Shown: positions 10,261-20,800, counted from the first letter of the stretch. The stretch is 64,000 nucleotides of DNA from an uncultured Gemmata sp. (GCA_937924775.1 CALDUT010000002.1:1-64000); one strand, 5' to 3'. Numbers and translations: made by a program. Notes: a model not told the origin generated them from the letters alone.

Positions 10261-10406
10261 ACATCAACACTCGCGTTATTGAATCGTAGCAGAGGTAGGG
10301 GGGGAAAGAGAAGGCAAACAGGTGTCGGAAGATCGAGACGAAACAGCCCAGTTGCGAGAAAAGTGGCGAGGTAACCCAGAAGAAGGTGCACCGGCGGGGA
10401 GTGAAA

Positions 10407-10503
10407 GGATGGGGGTGCCCTGAGCCGCACCCTCCAATGCTTATGGCTGCTGCTTCCGCCCTGACCAGGTTCACACCTTCAGGTCGGTCAGGCCCCCACC
10501 CCT
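10407..10503 (-). ncRNA. ffs: Signal recognition particle RNA, small bacterial (4.5S) type
   Basis: Read on the minus strand, this segment contains the universal SRP core. The 5' strand GGUCAGG leads to the stem-loop GC-GGAA-GC, whose GGAA tetraloop is of the GNRA class, and then to the 3' strand AGCAGCC. This is the Ffh-binding asymmetric loop. It is preceded by GUGUGAACCUG and followed by AUAAGC, as in 4.5S-like RNAs. The outer ends are complementary: GGGUGGGGGCCUGA at the 5' end pairs with UCAGGGCACCCCCAUCC at the 3' end, closing the long rod. The size of about 95 nt fits the small form without an Alu domain. Ends are set by the helix and are good to a few bases. It sits between prkA and the DUF444 gene on the same strand. 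Confidence 0.93.
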
Positions 10504-10630
10504 TCAGACCCCGGCGGTGGCTATACGCAGGCGTGAGGATCGGTCGCGGCGGCACCGGGTGGGTCACGTTGTAACTCCGCCCGGCTTAACGCTAGCTGCA
10601 CCAACTCCACGCAGGTTTTCCCGTATCGCA

Positions 10631-12679
10631 CTACTTCTTCGTCTGGCCGCGAGCAAAGATGCTGGCGACGAAGTTCAGTACGTCGGTCGCACTGGATTCG
10701 TTATATCCGTAATTCCGGATCAGGCGACTCTTGACGACATCAATTTTCTCTTGGGTGGCTTTATCGACCACATTGGATACCAACGAGCTGAGCTTGATCG
10801 AGTCCTTCTGGTCTTCAAAGAGCTTCAGTTCGAGGGCTTTTTGGAGCCGTTCGTTGGTTTTGTAGTCGAACTTCTTGCCATCGATGGCCAAGGCCCCGAT
10901 GTAGTTCATGATCTCGCGGCGGAAATCATCTTTGCGGCCTTCGGGGATGTCGATTTTCTCTTCGACAGAACGCATGAGTCGTTCGTCGGGTTCTTCGTAG
11001 TTGCCGGTGTACTTGTTGCGGACCTTTTCGCGCTGGGTGTAGGCTTTGACGTTGTCGATGTAGTTCGAACAAAGCCGGGCAAGGGCCTCTTCGTCGGCGG
11101 CGATGGCCCGCTGGACTTCGTTTTTCACAATGTCCTCATATTCTTCCCGAACCACCGACAACAGTTCCTTGTAGTGCCGGTATTGGTCCTCGTCCTTGAT
11201 CAGGGAGTGATGCCGCAGCCCCTCTTCGAGTTCTTTCATCACCATGAAGGGGTTGATGTTGTCCTCGTTGGGGTGGGCGACGAGGGCATTGGAGATTTTG
11301 TCCTGGATGTAGCGGGGGCTGATGCCGGTCATGCCTTCATGAACGGCATCGCGTTTGAGTTCGATAACGTTATCTTCGGTGAAGCCCGGCAAGGTTTTGC
11401 CATTGTAGAGCTTCATTTTTTGCATGAGGCTGAGGCTGGCGTGTTTGGGCGGCGTTAGCCGGGTGAGAACGGCCCACATCGCGGCCACTTCGACGGTGTG
11501 GGGCGCGATGTGCTTGCCGCGAACTTTCTCGGGGTTGAAGTCCTTTTCGTAAATCTTGACCTCGTCCCGCAGCCGGGTGACGTAGGGAATGTCGATTTTC
11601 ACGGTCCGATCGCGGAGCGCTTCCATGAACTCGTTGTTTTGCAGCCGGCGGTATTCCGGCTCGTTGGTGTGCCCGAGAATCACTTCGTCGATGTCGGTTT
11701 GGGCGAATTTCTTGGGCTTGATCTTGTGTTCCTGGCTGGCTCCCAGCAGATCGTAGAGGAACGCGACATCGAGTTTGAGAACTTCGATGAATTCGACAAT
11801 GCCGCGGTTGGCGATATTGAGTTCGCCATCGAAGTTGAAGGCCCGCGGGTCGGAATCCGAGCCGTATTCGGCGATTTTGCGATAGTTGATGTCGCCCGTC
11901 AGTTCGGTGCTATCCTGGTTCTTTTCGTCCTTGGGCTGGAACGTCCCGATCCCGATGCGGTCTTTTTCCGACAGCACCAGGCGGTAAATCTTCACTTCAT
12001 GTTCGAGCATCTTCAGCCAGTCGCCATCGTACTTGGCCAGCCGTTCGCGGTATTCGTAGCGGCTGTAGGGGCTGAGATCGCCCTTGATTTTGATTTCATA
12101 AGGGTAAGGCTTGGCGCAATGCTCGTTGAGCATAGCCAGAAGCCGCGGCCGGTGTTCTTCGGGCACCAGTTGCAGCGGTTCGCCGTGCATGGGGTCTTTG
12201 GTCCAGCCGTGGCCATCGGGGTTACGCCACGCGAAGCTGAAGAGCATACCGGCATCGGTGCGGCTGTACTCTTCAAGCCCCCGCTTCAGAAGACGTGCGA
12301 TGGTGCTTTTGGCACTGCCGACTGGGCCATGCAAGAGAATGACCCGCCGCTCGGTGCCGTAGCCCAAAGCAGCACTCTTGAAGGTATTCACCAGCTGCAT
12401 CAAGGGCCGGTCGAGGCCGTAGATCGCATCCGCGTGCTTGGAGGCATACTCGGTGAAGAACTTGTAGCGGGGGATTTTTTCTTTGTTCTCGTACACGTCC
12501 TCCACGCCGTGGCTGAGGATCATGTCGTAGAGCCGTTGGTACGCGGTGCGGGTCACACCGGGGTGCTTCAACACGATGTCGAGGTAGTCGGCAAACGACC
12601 CCTCCCAGTGCAGTTTCTTGTATTCACTGGTATCGAGTTGACTGCGCAGAGTATCGAGGATTGCCGTGGCGGTGGCCAT
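10631..12679 (-). CDS. prkA: Serine protein kinase PrkA (YeaG-like)
   Basis: A 682-residue protein matching PrkA. It has an AAA+-like N-terminal half with Walker [10 protein letters not shown] (about residues 114-122) after ERRVILLH, and the family stretches [13 protein letters not shown] and [20 protein letters not shown]. The motif [20 protein letters not shown] lies mid-protein, and [20 protein letters not shown] is near the sensor region. The C-terminal half carries the kinase-related domain ([15 protein letters not shown]). The length is close to E. coli YeaG (644). PrkA kinases act in nutrient-stress and stationary-phase responses together with YeaH and YcgB; that role is family knowledge. 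A GGAGGACTCC stretch precedes the ATG. First gene of the minus-strand cluster; its promoter should lie in 12680-13152. Confidence 0.96.
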   Translation of the reverse strand: MATATAILDTLRSQLDTSEYKKLHWEGSFADYLDIVLKHPGVTRTAYQRLYDMILSHGVEDVYENKEKIPRYKFFTEYASKHADAIYGLDRPLMQLVNTFKSAALGYGTERRVILLHGPVGSAKSTIARLLKRGLEEYSRTDAGMLFSFAWRNPDGHGWTKDPMHGEPLQLVPEEHRPRLLAMLNEHCAKPYPYEIKIKGDLSPYSRYEYRERLAKYDGDWLKMLEHEVKIYRLVLSEKDRIGIGTFQPKDEKNQDSTELTGDINYRKIAEYGSDSDPRAFNFDGELNIANRGIVEFIEVLKLDVAFLYDLLGASQEHKIKPKKFAQTDIDEVILGHTNEPEYRRLQNNEFMEALRDRTVKIDIPYVTRLRDEVKIYEKDFNPEKVRGKHIAPHTVEVAAMWAVLTRLTPPKHASLSLMQKMKLYNGKTLPGFTEDNVIELKRDAVHEGMTGISPRYIQDKISNALVAHPNEDNINPFMVMKELEEGLRHHSLIKDEDQYRHYKELLSVVREEYEDIVKNEVQRAIAADEEALARLCSNYIDNVKAYTQREKVRNKYTGNYEEPDERLMRSVEEKIDIPEGRKDDFRREIMNYIGALAIDGKKFDYKTNERLQKALELKLFEDQKDSIKLSSLVSNVVDKATQEKIDVVKSRLIRNYGYNESSATDVLNFVASIFARGQTKK

Positions 12680-13152
12680 GACTTCAGGAGTCCTCCGAGA
12701 ACCGCGCGGCGACGGCCAGATAGCCGCATGCCGCCAGGATCGGCACCGCTCGTGACACCCGAGTTTGGCTTGTGGGGTGTCGAAGGCTAAGGTTCCGCGA
12801 CCAAGACTGGATGGTGCGAAACCGCCGTGCGAGCGCGAGGGGAGCTTTATGCTTCCACTGCCGGAGATGGAAGCCCCGTTGGGTTGCAGCGATGGGCCGC
12901 ATCAGGGTAGCGAGTTTTTTCGTGGATCGCAAGCCCGCCCATCCTGACTTCACCACAATCACCTAAGCCTAGCGTATTTTATCCGGGGGAGCTGTCGCAC
13001 TCCAAGAGAAGTTACACGGTTCCAAACTGCTCTTGCGCGGATTACGCGGTTTGTTTACATTCCCCAATTGAGCCGAATGCCCCTTGCCCGCGGGCGAATA
13101 ATGCCACGGATGAACCAGCGACTGTCACCCTCACGGCAGGAAGGAGACTCCC
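12680..13152. other. Intergenic region between prkA and a divergent small gene
   Basis: No credible gene is seen in these 473 bases. The open frames on both strands lack ribosome sites and protein-like composition. The region should contain the promoters of prkA (leftward) and of the small gene at 13153 (rightward). I could not pick a convincing -35/-10 pair. Confidence 0.5.
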
Positions 13153-13536
13153 GTGCGAAATCTACTGGCGTTTATTGGGTTGGTCGTGGTCGGATTTGTC
13201 GGGTTGGGCTGGTACATGGGATGGTACAAGCTGAGCTTTTCCCACCATCCCGACGGTCAGTTGCAAATCACCACGAATGTCAATACCCAGAAGGTGAGTG
13301 AAGATTCCGCGGCTTTTTTCCAAAAAGCCGCCGCGGTGGTGGGGGGACACCTCGAAAAAGCTGCCCGACAAACGCCACCGCCTGCTGACGCTCCCGGGAA
13401 CACCCCCGGTCCCCTGCAACGTCCGCAAAGCTCCGATTTCAACCCCTTGAGTGCGACACCGCCGCCTGTGGTGGAACCCATCGAACCTGCGTCGCACACA
13501 ACCCGCGAACCGATTCGCCTCATCGCGCCCAAATAA
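13153..13536 (+). CDS. Small membrane-anchored hypothetical protein
   Basis: A 127-residue protein starting at GTG 13153, with AAGGAG seven bases upstream. It has one N-terminal transmembrane helix (LLAFIGLVVVGFVGLGWYMG) and a short polar strand region (LQITTNVNTQKVSED). After that comes a proline-rich disordered tail ending REPIRLIAPK. The topology suggests a single-pass protein with its proline-rich tail in the periplasm-like space. No domain recognised. It is transcribed divergently from prkA. Confidence 0.75.
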   Translation: MRNLLAFIGLVVVGFVGLGWYMGWYKLSFSHHPDGQLQITTNVNTQKVSEDSAAFFQKAAAVVGGHLEKAARQTPPPADAPGNTPGPLQRPQSSDFNPLSATPPPVVEPIEPASHTTREPIRLIAPK

Positions 13537-13680
13537 GCTCAGCCGGTTCCCTGCGCACATCGGCCTGCGCCAGAAACGCCGCACGACGGACGCGATCGGC
13601 ATCGGCTGACCATCTCCGTGGGATCAGAAGAAAACCAAAAACGCGGAGATGAGGAGATTATGAGACGTAGATACAGCGGT

Positions 13681-13725
13681 GATAAAACAGACGCACCGGG
13701 CCAGGCCTCGCGCCCGGCCCGGTGC
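13681..13725 (-). terminator. Intrinsic terminator after the small membrane gene at 13735
   Basis: A perfect 10-base inverted repeat, GCACCGGGCC at 13693-13702 and GGCCCGGTGC at 13716-13725, is followed on the minus strand by the T-rich CTGTTTTATC. It lies about 10 bases past the stop of the minus-strand gene at 13735. Confidence 0.75.
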
Positions 13726-13734
13726 GGGGCGAGC

Positions 13735-13953
13735 TTACGCCCCAGCCGTTGCCAGCTCGGGTTGGCCTGGTGTTGTGGCACCCGCCGAGGTCATGACAGT
13801 TGTTACTGCCGGGGCATGGGCGGCTTTCCGCTCGCGGAAGATGATCCACGCCAGCGTCGCCCCGAGGCATGATCCCATCGTGATGGCACTGACTGCGAAA
13901 ATGCCGGCCATCACCATGACTTCCCAAGGTTCCAATCCGATTGGCGAAATCAT
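13735..13953 (-). CDS. Small single-pass membrane protein
   Basis: A 72-residue protein with a good ribosome site (GGGAGATGAATC before ATG at 13953). It has a membrane helix about residues 13-38 (VMVMAGIFAVSAITMGSCLG) ending in FRERKA, and an alanine/threonine-rich tail. It is followed at once by an intrinsic terminator, so it appears to be a separate short transcript. The helix and charged flank suggest a small inner-membrane protein. No known family recognised. Confidence 0.7.
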   Translation of the reverse strand: MISPIGLEPWEVMVMAGIFAVSAITMGSCLGATLAWIIFRERKAAHAPAVTTVMTSAGATTPGQPELATAGA

Positions 13954-14034
13954 GATTCATCTCCCGCCACCCCGGGTGAAGAGGAAAACGAACCGCGGGT
14001 GGCTGGCGGTCGCTTCGTCAAAGAATTCAAAAAT

Positions 14035-14403
14035 TCACGTTTCTTCACGCTCCCCGGCTCGGGCACAGCGAATGCAAGTCCGGGCGTAGGGGATCACTTC
14101 GAGTCGTTCGCGGCTGATAGCTCGGCCACATTGTTCGCATTGGCCGAACGTTCCCTGCGCCAGCCGCTCCAAGGCCGCGTTCACTTCGCTGAGGAGGTTT
14201 TCTTCCGAAACCAGCAGTGTGCGGGCGACCTCCTCCGCCGCTTCGCTGGTACCGGGATCGTCAGTGGCACCGCCAGAGAGCGCGCCGGTGGGCCGTAGGG
14301 CTTCGGCTTCTAATTCTTTGACATCGCCGAGCAAGCGGGCTCGCAGCGTATGCAACTGCTGGCGAAATTTATGCTTCTCGTGCGTGGTCAGCTCGCGGCT
14401 CAC
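14035..14403 (-). CDS. DksA/TraR-type zinc finger protein
   Basis: A 122-residue protein with an N-terminal coiled helix (HEKHKFRQQLHTLRARLL), a second helix (NLLSEVNAALERLAQGTF) and a C-terminal four-cysteine finger CEQCGRAISRERLEVIPYAR followed by TCIRC. This is the DksA/TraR layout. DksA-like proteins bind RNA polymerase in its secondary channel and help the stringent response (family knowledge). The GTG start at 14403 is chosen because GGGAG stands eight bases before it. The frame is open further upstream to 14742, but that part has no protein-like character and overlaps the universal stress gene. Confidence 0.88.
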   Translation of the reverse strand: MSRELTTHEKHKFRQQLHTLRARLLGDVKELEAEALRPTGALSGGATDDPGTSEAAEEVARTLLVSEENLLSEVNAALERLAQGTFGQCEQCGRAISRERLEVIPYARTCIRCARAGEREET

Positions 14404-14563
14404 GATACGGCTCCCGGTGGCAAGGGCGACAGACAACACATGGTGCAAGAGTCGTGCCACAGGAAAAACAAGCCCCCAGAACTTGGAAAACCTGGCGACT
14501 GTACGCACGACGAGCCCGCTTTGCGGAAGGCCAGAAGCCGATCTGGCCGAGAAAGAATTGGAG

Positions 14564-14612
14564 AAAAACCCCGCGACCGGTACCAGTGGGAGCAAAACCG
14601 GTGTGCGGGGTT
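14564..14612 (-). terminator. Intrinsic terminator after the universal stress gene
   Basis: On the minus strand AACCCCGCACACCGGT and ACCGGTCGCGGGGTT can pair over a short loop, followed directly by TTTTT. It starts about 15 bases beyond the stop of the gene ending at 14627. Confidence 0.75.
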
Positions 14613-14626
14613 GACGCAGGGATGTG

Positions 14627-15106
14627 TCAAGTTCGCTCAGACGATGCTCCGTGCGTTGCGGATCCTTCGGGGGAAACGCGAAATCGACCCCGCACCGTGA
14701 GAACAGGGCAGGGGGCTTTCCGCAACACACTCTCGGCGACACTGCCGACCAGCAAACGGGTCAGACCGGACGTACCATGGGTGCCCATTACAATGAGATC
14801 GACCTGTTTCTCCTCCGCGAATTTTAAGATTTCCGTGGCCGCATCACCTTCGCGAACGTCCCGCTCGACGGTGATCGTCGCATCGGCGGGTTTCAGTTGG
14901 TCCAGATTGGCCCGGGCATTGAGCGGCTCTTCGACCGGGAAGGGCACCGCAATACCATCAGGAGCATAAACCCGCGGCGGGGGAACGACGTGCAATAAAA
15001 GAAGCTTAGCCTTGTAGTCGCGGGCCAACGAGCTGGCCACTTCGAAGGCCGAGTGGCTTTCCGCGGAAAAATCGGTGGGGTGAAGAATCGTGCGGATCGG
15101 CAGCAT
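14627..15106 (-). CDS. Universal stress protein (UspA family)
   Basis: A 159-residue single-domain Usp protein: strand 1 TILHPTDFSAESHSAFEVA, LLLLHVV, then the ATP-binding type signature VDLIVMGTHGTSGLTRLL with GSVAESVLRKAPCPVLTV. The G-x2-G-x9-G(S) pattern suggests an ATP-binding member. The start at 15106 (MLPIRTIL) follows GGGAGGTTCCT; the frame stays open upstream to 15223 but has no better start. A terminator follows. It lies upstream of the DksA-like gene on the same strand, but the terminator suggests separate transcripts. A stress-adaptation role is inferred from the family. Confidence 0.93.
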   Translation of the reverse strand: MLPIRTILHPTDFSAESHSAFEVASSLARDYKAKLLLLHVVPPPRVYAPDGIAVPFPVEEPLNARANLDQLKPADATITVERDVREGDAATEILKFAEEKQVDLIVMGTHGTSGLTRLLVGSVAESVLRKAPCPVLTVRGRFRVSPEGSATHGASSERT

Positions 15107-15260
15107 AGGAACCTCCCAAGTCAGAGCTGGAGACTGCGCTTCTGTTGTCTCGCAAATGAGGTGCCTGTGCAACCCAGAAAGGATAAAACCGCCGCGATGG
15201 ATGACGGGAAAGTCTTCACCCACCGCGGTCGACGGTAGACTTGGCAGTAGCTTGAGGTGC

Positions 15261-15851
15261 TTATTTTTCGGTCACGCTGATCTTCACCGGTTCGCTTTTC
15301 AATTCGGTTCCGCGGCCCCCGTCGCTGTCGGAGAGCGTGTATTTGACGCTCAGTTTGTATTCTCCTGGACCGGTCCAATAGACGTACCGCGACGCTCCAC
15401 GGCTGCCATCCGACAGTTGTTTGATGGGGATTTCGTGGGTTTTGCCCGGCCCGAGCGTCACAGCTTTGGGCAGGCGAAAATCGGCCGTAAAGGCCAAGCC
15501 GCTATTCATGGCCACACTGCCAGCTCCACCTGTCAGCTCGAAGGTGTACACATTGGGATCCCCGCCGACGTAGATGACTACTTCCCGGTCGCTGGTATTT
15601 TTCAGTTCCAATACCAAGTCGACCGCGGGCGGCGGCGGCGGTTGCACCAGTTGCCCTTGCTTCGATTGCTCAGCCAGTTCCTCCAAATACTTTTTGTACT
15701 CGGTGGGGGTTTTCCCGCCACCATCAAATTTGTACTTGTCTTTCTTGGCAATCAAGGTCAGTTGGATGGGGCTGGCCGCGGCTTTGTCCTGCGCGGTTGC
15801 GGAGAGCTGGAAACCTGCGACAGCACAGAGTGTTACGACGAGCCGTTTCAT
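15261..15851 (-). CDS. Secreted hypothetical protein, beta-sandwich type
   Basis: A 196-residue exported protein with a signal peptide (MKRLVVTLCAVAGFQLSATA, cleavage probably after the AQ near residue 21) and GGGAGGATC before the start. The mature part has a PPPPP stretch, then beta strands typical of an immunoglobulin-like fold (VDLVLELKNTSDREVVIYVG, GEYKLSVKYTLSDSD, ELKSEPVKISVTEK). I do not recognise a named family. A periplasmic or surface location is supported by the signal peptide; its job is unknown. Confidence 0.75.
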   Translation of the reverse strand: MKRLVVTLCAVAGFQLSATAQDKAAASPIQLTLIAKKDKYKFDGGGKTPTEYKKYLEELAEQSKQGQLVQPPPPPAVDLVLELKNTSDREVVIYVGGDPNVYTFELTGGAGSVAMNSGLAFTADFRLPKAVTLGPGKTHEIPIKQLSDGSRGASRYVYWTGPGEYKLSVKYTLSDSDGGRGTELKSEPVKISVTEK

Positions 15852-15937
15852 GGTGAAGATCCTCCCAAGCAGCGGAAAACCGGACGATACAGATCAGACG
15901 AAGCAACCCCCGTCAGAGTTTGGCGGAAATTTCCGCT

Positions 15938-17554
15938 CTAGAGTGCGACGAAGGGTTCACTCGTCACATGTCGCTGACCCCAACGGGCATCGTCGCGTTG
16001 GGGGTAATCGCTGCGGAAGTGGGTGCCGCGGGATTCGTTGCGGGCCAAGGCCGCCGCGACCATCAATCGGGCCACGGTAAGCATATTCTGCAGCTCCCAG
16101 CCGGCCTTGCCGTCGAACTCGCGACGCAAGGCATAGCGGCACCAAAACCGCAAATCCTCTTTCGCTTCCAGCAGGCGGGTGCCATCGCGGATGATACCCA
16201 TTTTGCGAACCATCAGGCTGCGCAGCGAAGCGGTCAGGTCCGCAATGTCGAGCCGGGTATCCGGTTCGGAAGATGGAATTGTGTAGCGGAGAGGCCGGGC
16301 GGTCAGTTCGCGGGGCATTTGTCGCACGGCTTCTGCCGCCCCCCGACCGCAGAGTGTTCCGTAAACGAGGCCTTCAATCAAGCTGTTGGAAGCCAAACGG
16401 TTAGCACCGTGCAAGCCGCTGGAAGTCACCTCGCCGGCGGCCCACAAGCCCGGTACGGTGGTGCGGCCGGTCCGATCGACCGTCACGCCGCCGATCATAT
16501 AGTGCGCGCCGGGGCGCACCGGGATACGATCCCGGGTGATGTCCAAACCAAAGCTTTTGCAGACGCGATTGATCCCCGGAAAGCGATGGATCACCCTCTG
16601 GGGGTCCAGATGCGACAGATCCAGATAAACATTCGGATGTTGTGTCCGTTCCATCGTGCGGAAAATGGCGCGAGCCACAATGTCGCGGGGGGCCAGTTCC
16701 GCGCGTGGGTCTTCTGGGAGCATGAAACGTTCCCCGTGGACATCACGGAGATAGGCTCCTTCGCCGCGTACCGCTTCGCTGATCAGATACCGGGCCGAAC
16801 CGGCCACATACAACACGGTGGGGTGAAACTGCATGAATTCCATATCGCGCAGTTCGGCTCCAGCGCGATATGCTGCCGCCATCCCATCGCCGGTGGCCAC
16901 CGGGGGGTTGGTCGTTTCCCGGTACACCATCCCGCAGCCCCCGGAGGCAAGAATCACTTGTTTGGCCCAAACCAGGAGCTTCTCGGCACCGTTACGGGCC
17001 ACAATCGCGCCACAACAGCGGTCGTCGTACGTCAGGAGATCAATCGTGAAAGTTTCATCCCAGATGCGAATGTTGGGCCGTGTCCGAGCGTAGGCGATCG
17101 TGGCCCGCATCACCTCAAAACCAGTGGAATCCCCGAGAGCATGGACAATCCGCCGGTGGCTGTGGCCGCCTTCGCGGGTTAACGCCAGCTGGCCATTTTC
17201 TTCATCGAATTTCGTGCCAAACTCGATGAGTTTGTCGATCTGATGGGGGGCATCGTGGATCACCATCTCGACCACGGCCCGATCGCATAACCCATCGCCC
17301 GCGATGAGTGTATCCTCGACATGATTCTCGAAAGTATCCTCGGGGGAGAGAACCCCGGCGATGCCGCCTTGCGCATAGGAACTGTTGCTTTCCGTGACCC
17401 GGTCTTTGGTAACAACAAGCACCGAGAGATTCTCGGGAACTTCCAACGCCGCACGAATCCCCGCGATGCCGGCACCAATGATGAGAATATCCGTGAAGCG
17501 GTGCAGCATTTCGCTAGCATCGAAGGAGACCAGATAGCGATTAGCGCCCGACAT
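15938..17554 (-). CDS. nadB: L-aspartate oxidase (quinolinate pathway)
   Basis: A 538-residue flavoprotein. FAD-binding N-terminus ILIIGAGIAGIRAAL, then the NadB/SdhA-family motifs SSYAQGGIAGVL (FAD/substrate loop) and REGGHSHRRIVHALGD. These are followed by GDGMAAAYRAGAELRDMEF and MQFHPTVLY, RGEGAYLRD, the arginine-bearing PGAHYMIGGV, and GLWAAGEVTSSGLHGANRLA plus SNSLIEGLVYG. NadB oxidises L-aspartate to iminoaspartate, the first step of de novo NAD synthesis. The glycine-rich stretch SNSSYAQGG and the short C-terminal helical region favour NadB over fumarate reductase. No nadA or nadC is visible in the window. An intergenic stretch with the upstream gene's terminator precedes it. Confidence 0.93.
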   Translation of the reverse strand: MSGANRYLVSFDASEMLHRFTDILIIGAGIAGIRAALEVPENLSVLVVTKDRVTESNSSYAQGGIAGVLSPEDTFENHVEDTLIAGDGLCDRAVVEMVIHDAPHQIDKLIEFGTKFDEENGQLALTREGGHSHRRIVHALGDSTGFEVMRATIAYARTRPNIRIWDETFTIDLLTYDDRCCGAIVARNGAEKLLVWAKQVILASGGCGMVYRETTNPPVATGDGMAAAYRAGAELRDMEFMQFHPTVLYVAGSARYLISEAVRGEGAYLRDVHGERFMLPEDPRAELAPRDIVARAIFRTMERTQHPNVYLDLSHLDPQRVIHRFPGINRVCKSFGLDITRDRIPVRPGAHYMIGGVTVDRTGRTTVPGLWAAGEVTSSGLHGANRLASNSLIEGLVYGTLCGRGAAEAVRQMPRELTARPLRYTIPSSEPDTRLDIADLTASLRSLMVRKMGIIRDGTRLLEAKEDLRFWCRYALRREFDGKAGWELQNMLTVARLMVAAALARNESRGTHFRSDYPQRDDARWGQRHVTSEPFVAL

Positions 17555-17795
17555 GATTGTGATTCCGGTGAGGGGGTACTGAGGTTAGCCTAAATGTTAC
17601 CAAATCGGGAACAAGCTTGGATGCGGCCACTGGAGGCCGACGGCGATGCAACATAGGCTGCCAGATAGCCAGAACCGCGACACAAATAGTGAGGTTCACC
17701 GGGCTGAAGCCACGGCAAGGAATCGTCATGAACTTCTTTTGGCACAGAATGCTTGGAAGTTAGTTTAGTGGTTTTGTGCCTTTCGATGGGGAGGA

Positions 17796-17847
17796 GAAAA
17801 AATGCGGGTTTGAGGCGCTCTGGAGCAGAGGCGAGAGCGTCTCAAAC
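17796..17847 (-). terminator. Intrinsic terminator after the DUF4175-like gene
   Basis: GTTTGAGGCGCTCT at 17808-17821 and AGAGCGTCTCAAAC at 17834-17847 pair with one G-T mismatch over a 12-base loop. The minus strand then reads CCCGCATTTTTT. It lies 39 bases past the stop of the gene at 17886. The rest of the 17555-17885 gap shows nothing else I can support. Confidence 0.8.
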
Positions 17848-17885
17848 CCTTGTGGTCAGAGAGTTTGTGTTCAGCAGACAATCAA

Positions 17886-20800
17886 TTATTTATTCTTTTT
17901 CTTAAGGGCTTCTTCAAAACGGCGGCGGGCATCTTCAAAGCCCGGTGGCGCGACCGTAGGGCCACCAATGCCAGCACTGCTAGGGCCACTGGGGGTGGTC
18001 GGCGTGACCTTCCCGCCACTGCCAGTGGTGATACCTTGTTGCGGATCATAGGGTAGCGGCGACTTCGGCACTTGGGGACCAGAAGTCACTTCCTCTCGGA
18101 GATTTTTAATGTATTGCTCATAATCTTTGAGGAATTTGTCGTATTCCGCGTCGCTCCAGCCTTTTTTGTTCTTGAGAAGCTGGCGGTACTCCTCTTTTTG
18201 GAATTTTTCGAGGTTGAGTTCCGCAGCTTTGAGGCGATTGGCCGGATTGTCGTCCATGGCGCCTTTGGCCTCCGTTCCTGCGCCGGGGCGTTGCCGCCAT
18301 TTCTCCAATTGCTCTTTGAGCTGTTCAGGTTTGAGTGATTCAGGGGATTGATTCTCCAATTGCCGTTGTAGTTCCTCACGAGCGTCGCGGCCGATCCGCT
18401 CGTCGAGGGCCTCCTCCGCTTTGCGGCGCGTGTCGCGGTCATTCGACTTGAGGTCCTCGGCTTTCTTCATGAGATCAGCAATTTCTTCGGCTGTGGGCTG
18501 CGGCGTCGGTTTGGGTTCGTTTTGAGTGTGTTTGTACTCGGGCGTGTTTTCTAATAGTTTTTTCATTTCCTCCAGTTTCTTTTGGGCCGCTTGGCGGGTT
18601 TGCGGATCGTCCGACTCTAAGTCGTTCATGAGCTTTTCGGCATCTTTGCGATATTGTTCGCCGACCATCTTGTCGAGTTTGTCGCGGGCTTGTTGTTTCT
18701 TAGACTCTTCATTGCTTCGGAGGTCTTCAATGGCCTTTTCGAGTTCCTTCTTTTGCTCGTCGGTGAGTGGGGGCTGTTCCGCGGTGTTGTCAGGCCGATT
18801 GGCGGATTGGCCCTCCATGTGTTTTTTCAGGTCTTCCAGTTTCTTTTGCGCTGCTTGACGTTGTTGAGGGTCGTCCGATTGCAGGTCGCGGGCCAGTTGT
18901 TCCATTTCTTTGCGTTTCTCTTCGCCGATGGCTTGGTCGAGTTTCTTTTGCGCTTCGGCCCGTTTTTGCGGGTCGTCACTGGCAAGATCGCGGGCGGCTT
19001 GCTCTAATTCTTTCTTTTGTTGATCAGTAATCTTATCTTTCGGTTGCAGAGCGTTTTTGTTAGCTCCGGTATTGGGTTGCGGCTTCTCTTGCCCCTTTGG
19101 AATGACAGAATCACCGGCTTGTGGCCCTTGGGGAGTGCCGGAGTCCTGGCCTTGCGGAGCGTTGGGATCATCCGGTTTAGCGGTCGCGGGTTCTTCGGTT
19201 CCGCGAGCGGGTTTGGGTTCACTTTCCTTGCTGGGTGTGTTCCTTCCGGTGTCGTTGGGTGGCTGCGGTTTGTTACCCTCGGCCGGCGCGGGGGGGGTGT
19301 CCGGTTTGCCGGTGCCCGCTTGAGGCGTTTGGTCAGGTTGATCGCCACGCGGTGAGGACGCTTGCGCTGGTTTCTCTGTGCCTGGCTGGGGTGGCTGGGC
19401 CGGCGGTTTAGCCTCGCTGGCCGCTTTCGTCGCTGGATCACTGGACCCGGCGTTCTTGTCATCACCGGTCGAGGGTTTGGCACACGAACCCGACTTCGGA
19501 TCTTGGCTCGCGGAAGAGTCTTTGGGTTGTGGCTCTTTTGCTGGTGGTGGTTCTTGTGGTTGTGGTTTCTCGGTTCCTGTGTCTTGGGCGGGCGGGGTGA
19601 CGCGCGGTTCGGAGGGGGCCGGGTCTGGGTTCCCGGTCATTGGATTGTTACTTGGGGGTTGGGGTTTGGTGTTCGCCAATTCCTGAGGTTTTGGCGTTTC
19701 ACCATGGTTTTTGCTCTCCGCGGGTGCAGCGCCATCGCGGTTCATGGGTTCGCTCGGCTTCGGCTCGGCGGGACCGTCGTTATTCAGATTTTGGTCAGAA
19801 CCATGTCGTGGTTTGGCTTCGCCGGGTTGCTCGCGGGTTTGTTCGGGCGGCGCAGAATGCGGTTTACCCTCCCCGGAGGAGTTTTGGGAACGTTCGATTT
19901 CGTTTTGCAGTTCGTTCGCTGTCTTTTCAACGTCCGAAGTTTGGGATGGCTTCTGAGGGCGTTGATTGGGGTTGTTTGGCGCTGGTCCAGGTTCTTTTTC
20001 GGGGTTGTTGGGTTGCGGATCGCCAGCTTTCGGTTCGGTTTTTTCTCCGGTTTTGGGTTCTGCGTTGCTGTTTTCGGGCTTTTGCGATTCTGTTCCTTGC
20101 GGTGGTTGCGACTCGCTGCCTTGGGCCGGACGGCTTTCCTTGTCCAGTTGCTGCTGTTGTTGTTGGCGGTGCTGCTGTTCTTGCGCCTGCCGCTGTTGTT
20201 TTTGCTGTTCCAGATTGTTCCGTTCAGCTTCGTCCACCTTCGGGGGGGTCAGGCGGACCCGTTTGGGCGGGGAGTGGCCAACGTTGGGCCGCGGTTCTGT
20301 GCAGTTGTCAGTCGCTTCCAGCCAGAATTCGAGAATATCGCCCTCTTTGAGTTTGGGGTCGAGGCCGGCAGGATCTTTGAGCCGGGCCAGATCGATTGAG
20401 CCTTTGTAAGTGAGGTCGGTGGGCCAGGTATCGTCCCGCTCGCGGTGGAAGGAGCGAGCGTTGCCGTTGAGGTACGGCAGTTCCAGCAGTGGTCGTTCCG
20501 CAGCTCCGACGACTTTGAGTTTGAGAGTGACGGTGTCGATCCCGAAGTCATCGCCGATTTTTCCGTCAACAACGATTTGTCCATTGGCGGGCAGCTCGAT
20601 TTCATCGTCGGCCGGATGGGTGATGATCACCTGAGGCGGTTGATCGTTTTCCACGGTGATGGTGGACAGGAAGGGCTCGGCGATGGTTTCGCCATTAGTC
20701 GCGGTGAAGGTCAGTTTGTAGCGGGCCGATTCTGTGAGCTTGAATTGGAAGCGGATGCGATCCGGCTGCTCCGGAACGACACTTCCGGCAATCGGGCCAT

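Noticed and set aside
5976-12790. Long plus-strand frames (up to 430 residues) opposite prkA, DUF444, spoVR and the hydrolase
   Set aside because: High-GC antisense shadows; the minus-strand genes match well-known families across their length.
14404-14742. N-terminal extension of the DksA-like protein
   Set aside because: Open by chance; the ribosome site and domain start both point to GTG 14403, and the extension crosses a terminator.
19362-20409. Plus-strand frames rich in Gly, Phe, Leu opposite the DUF4175-like gene
   Set aside because: Antisense of its P/Q/E/K-rich linker; no start context.
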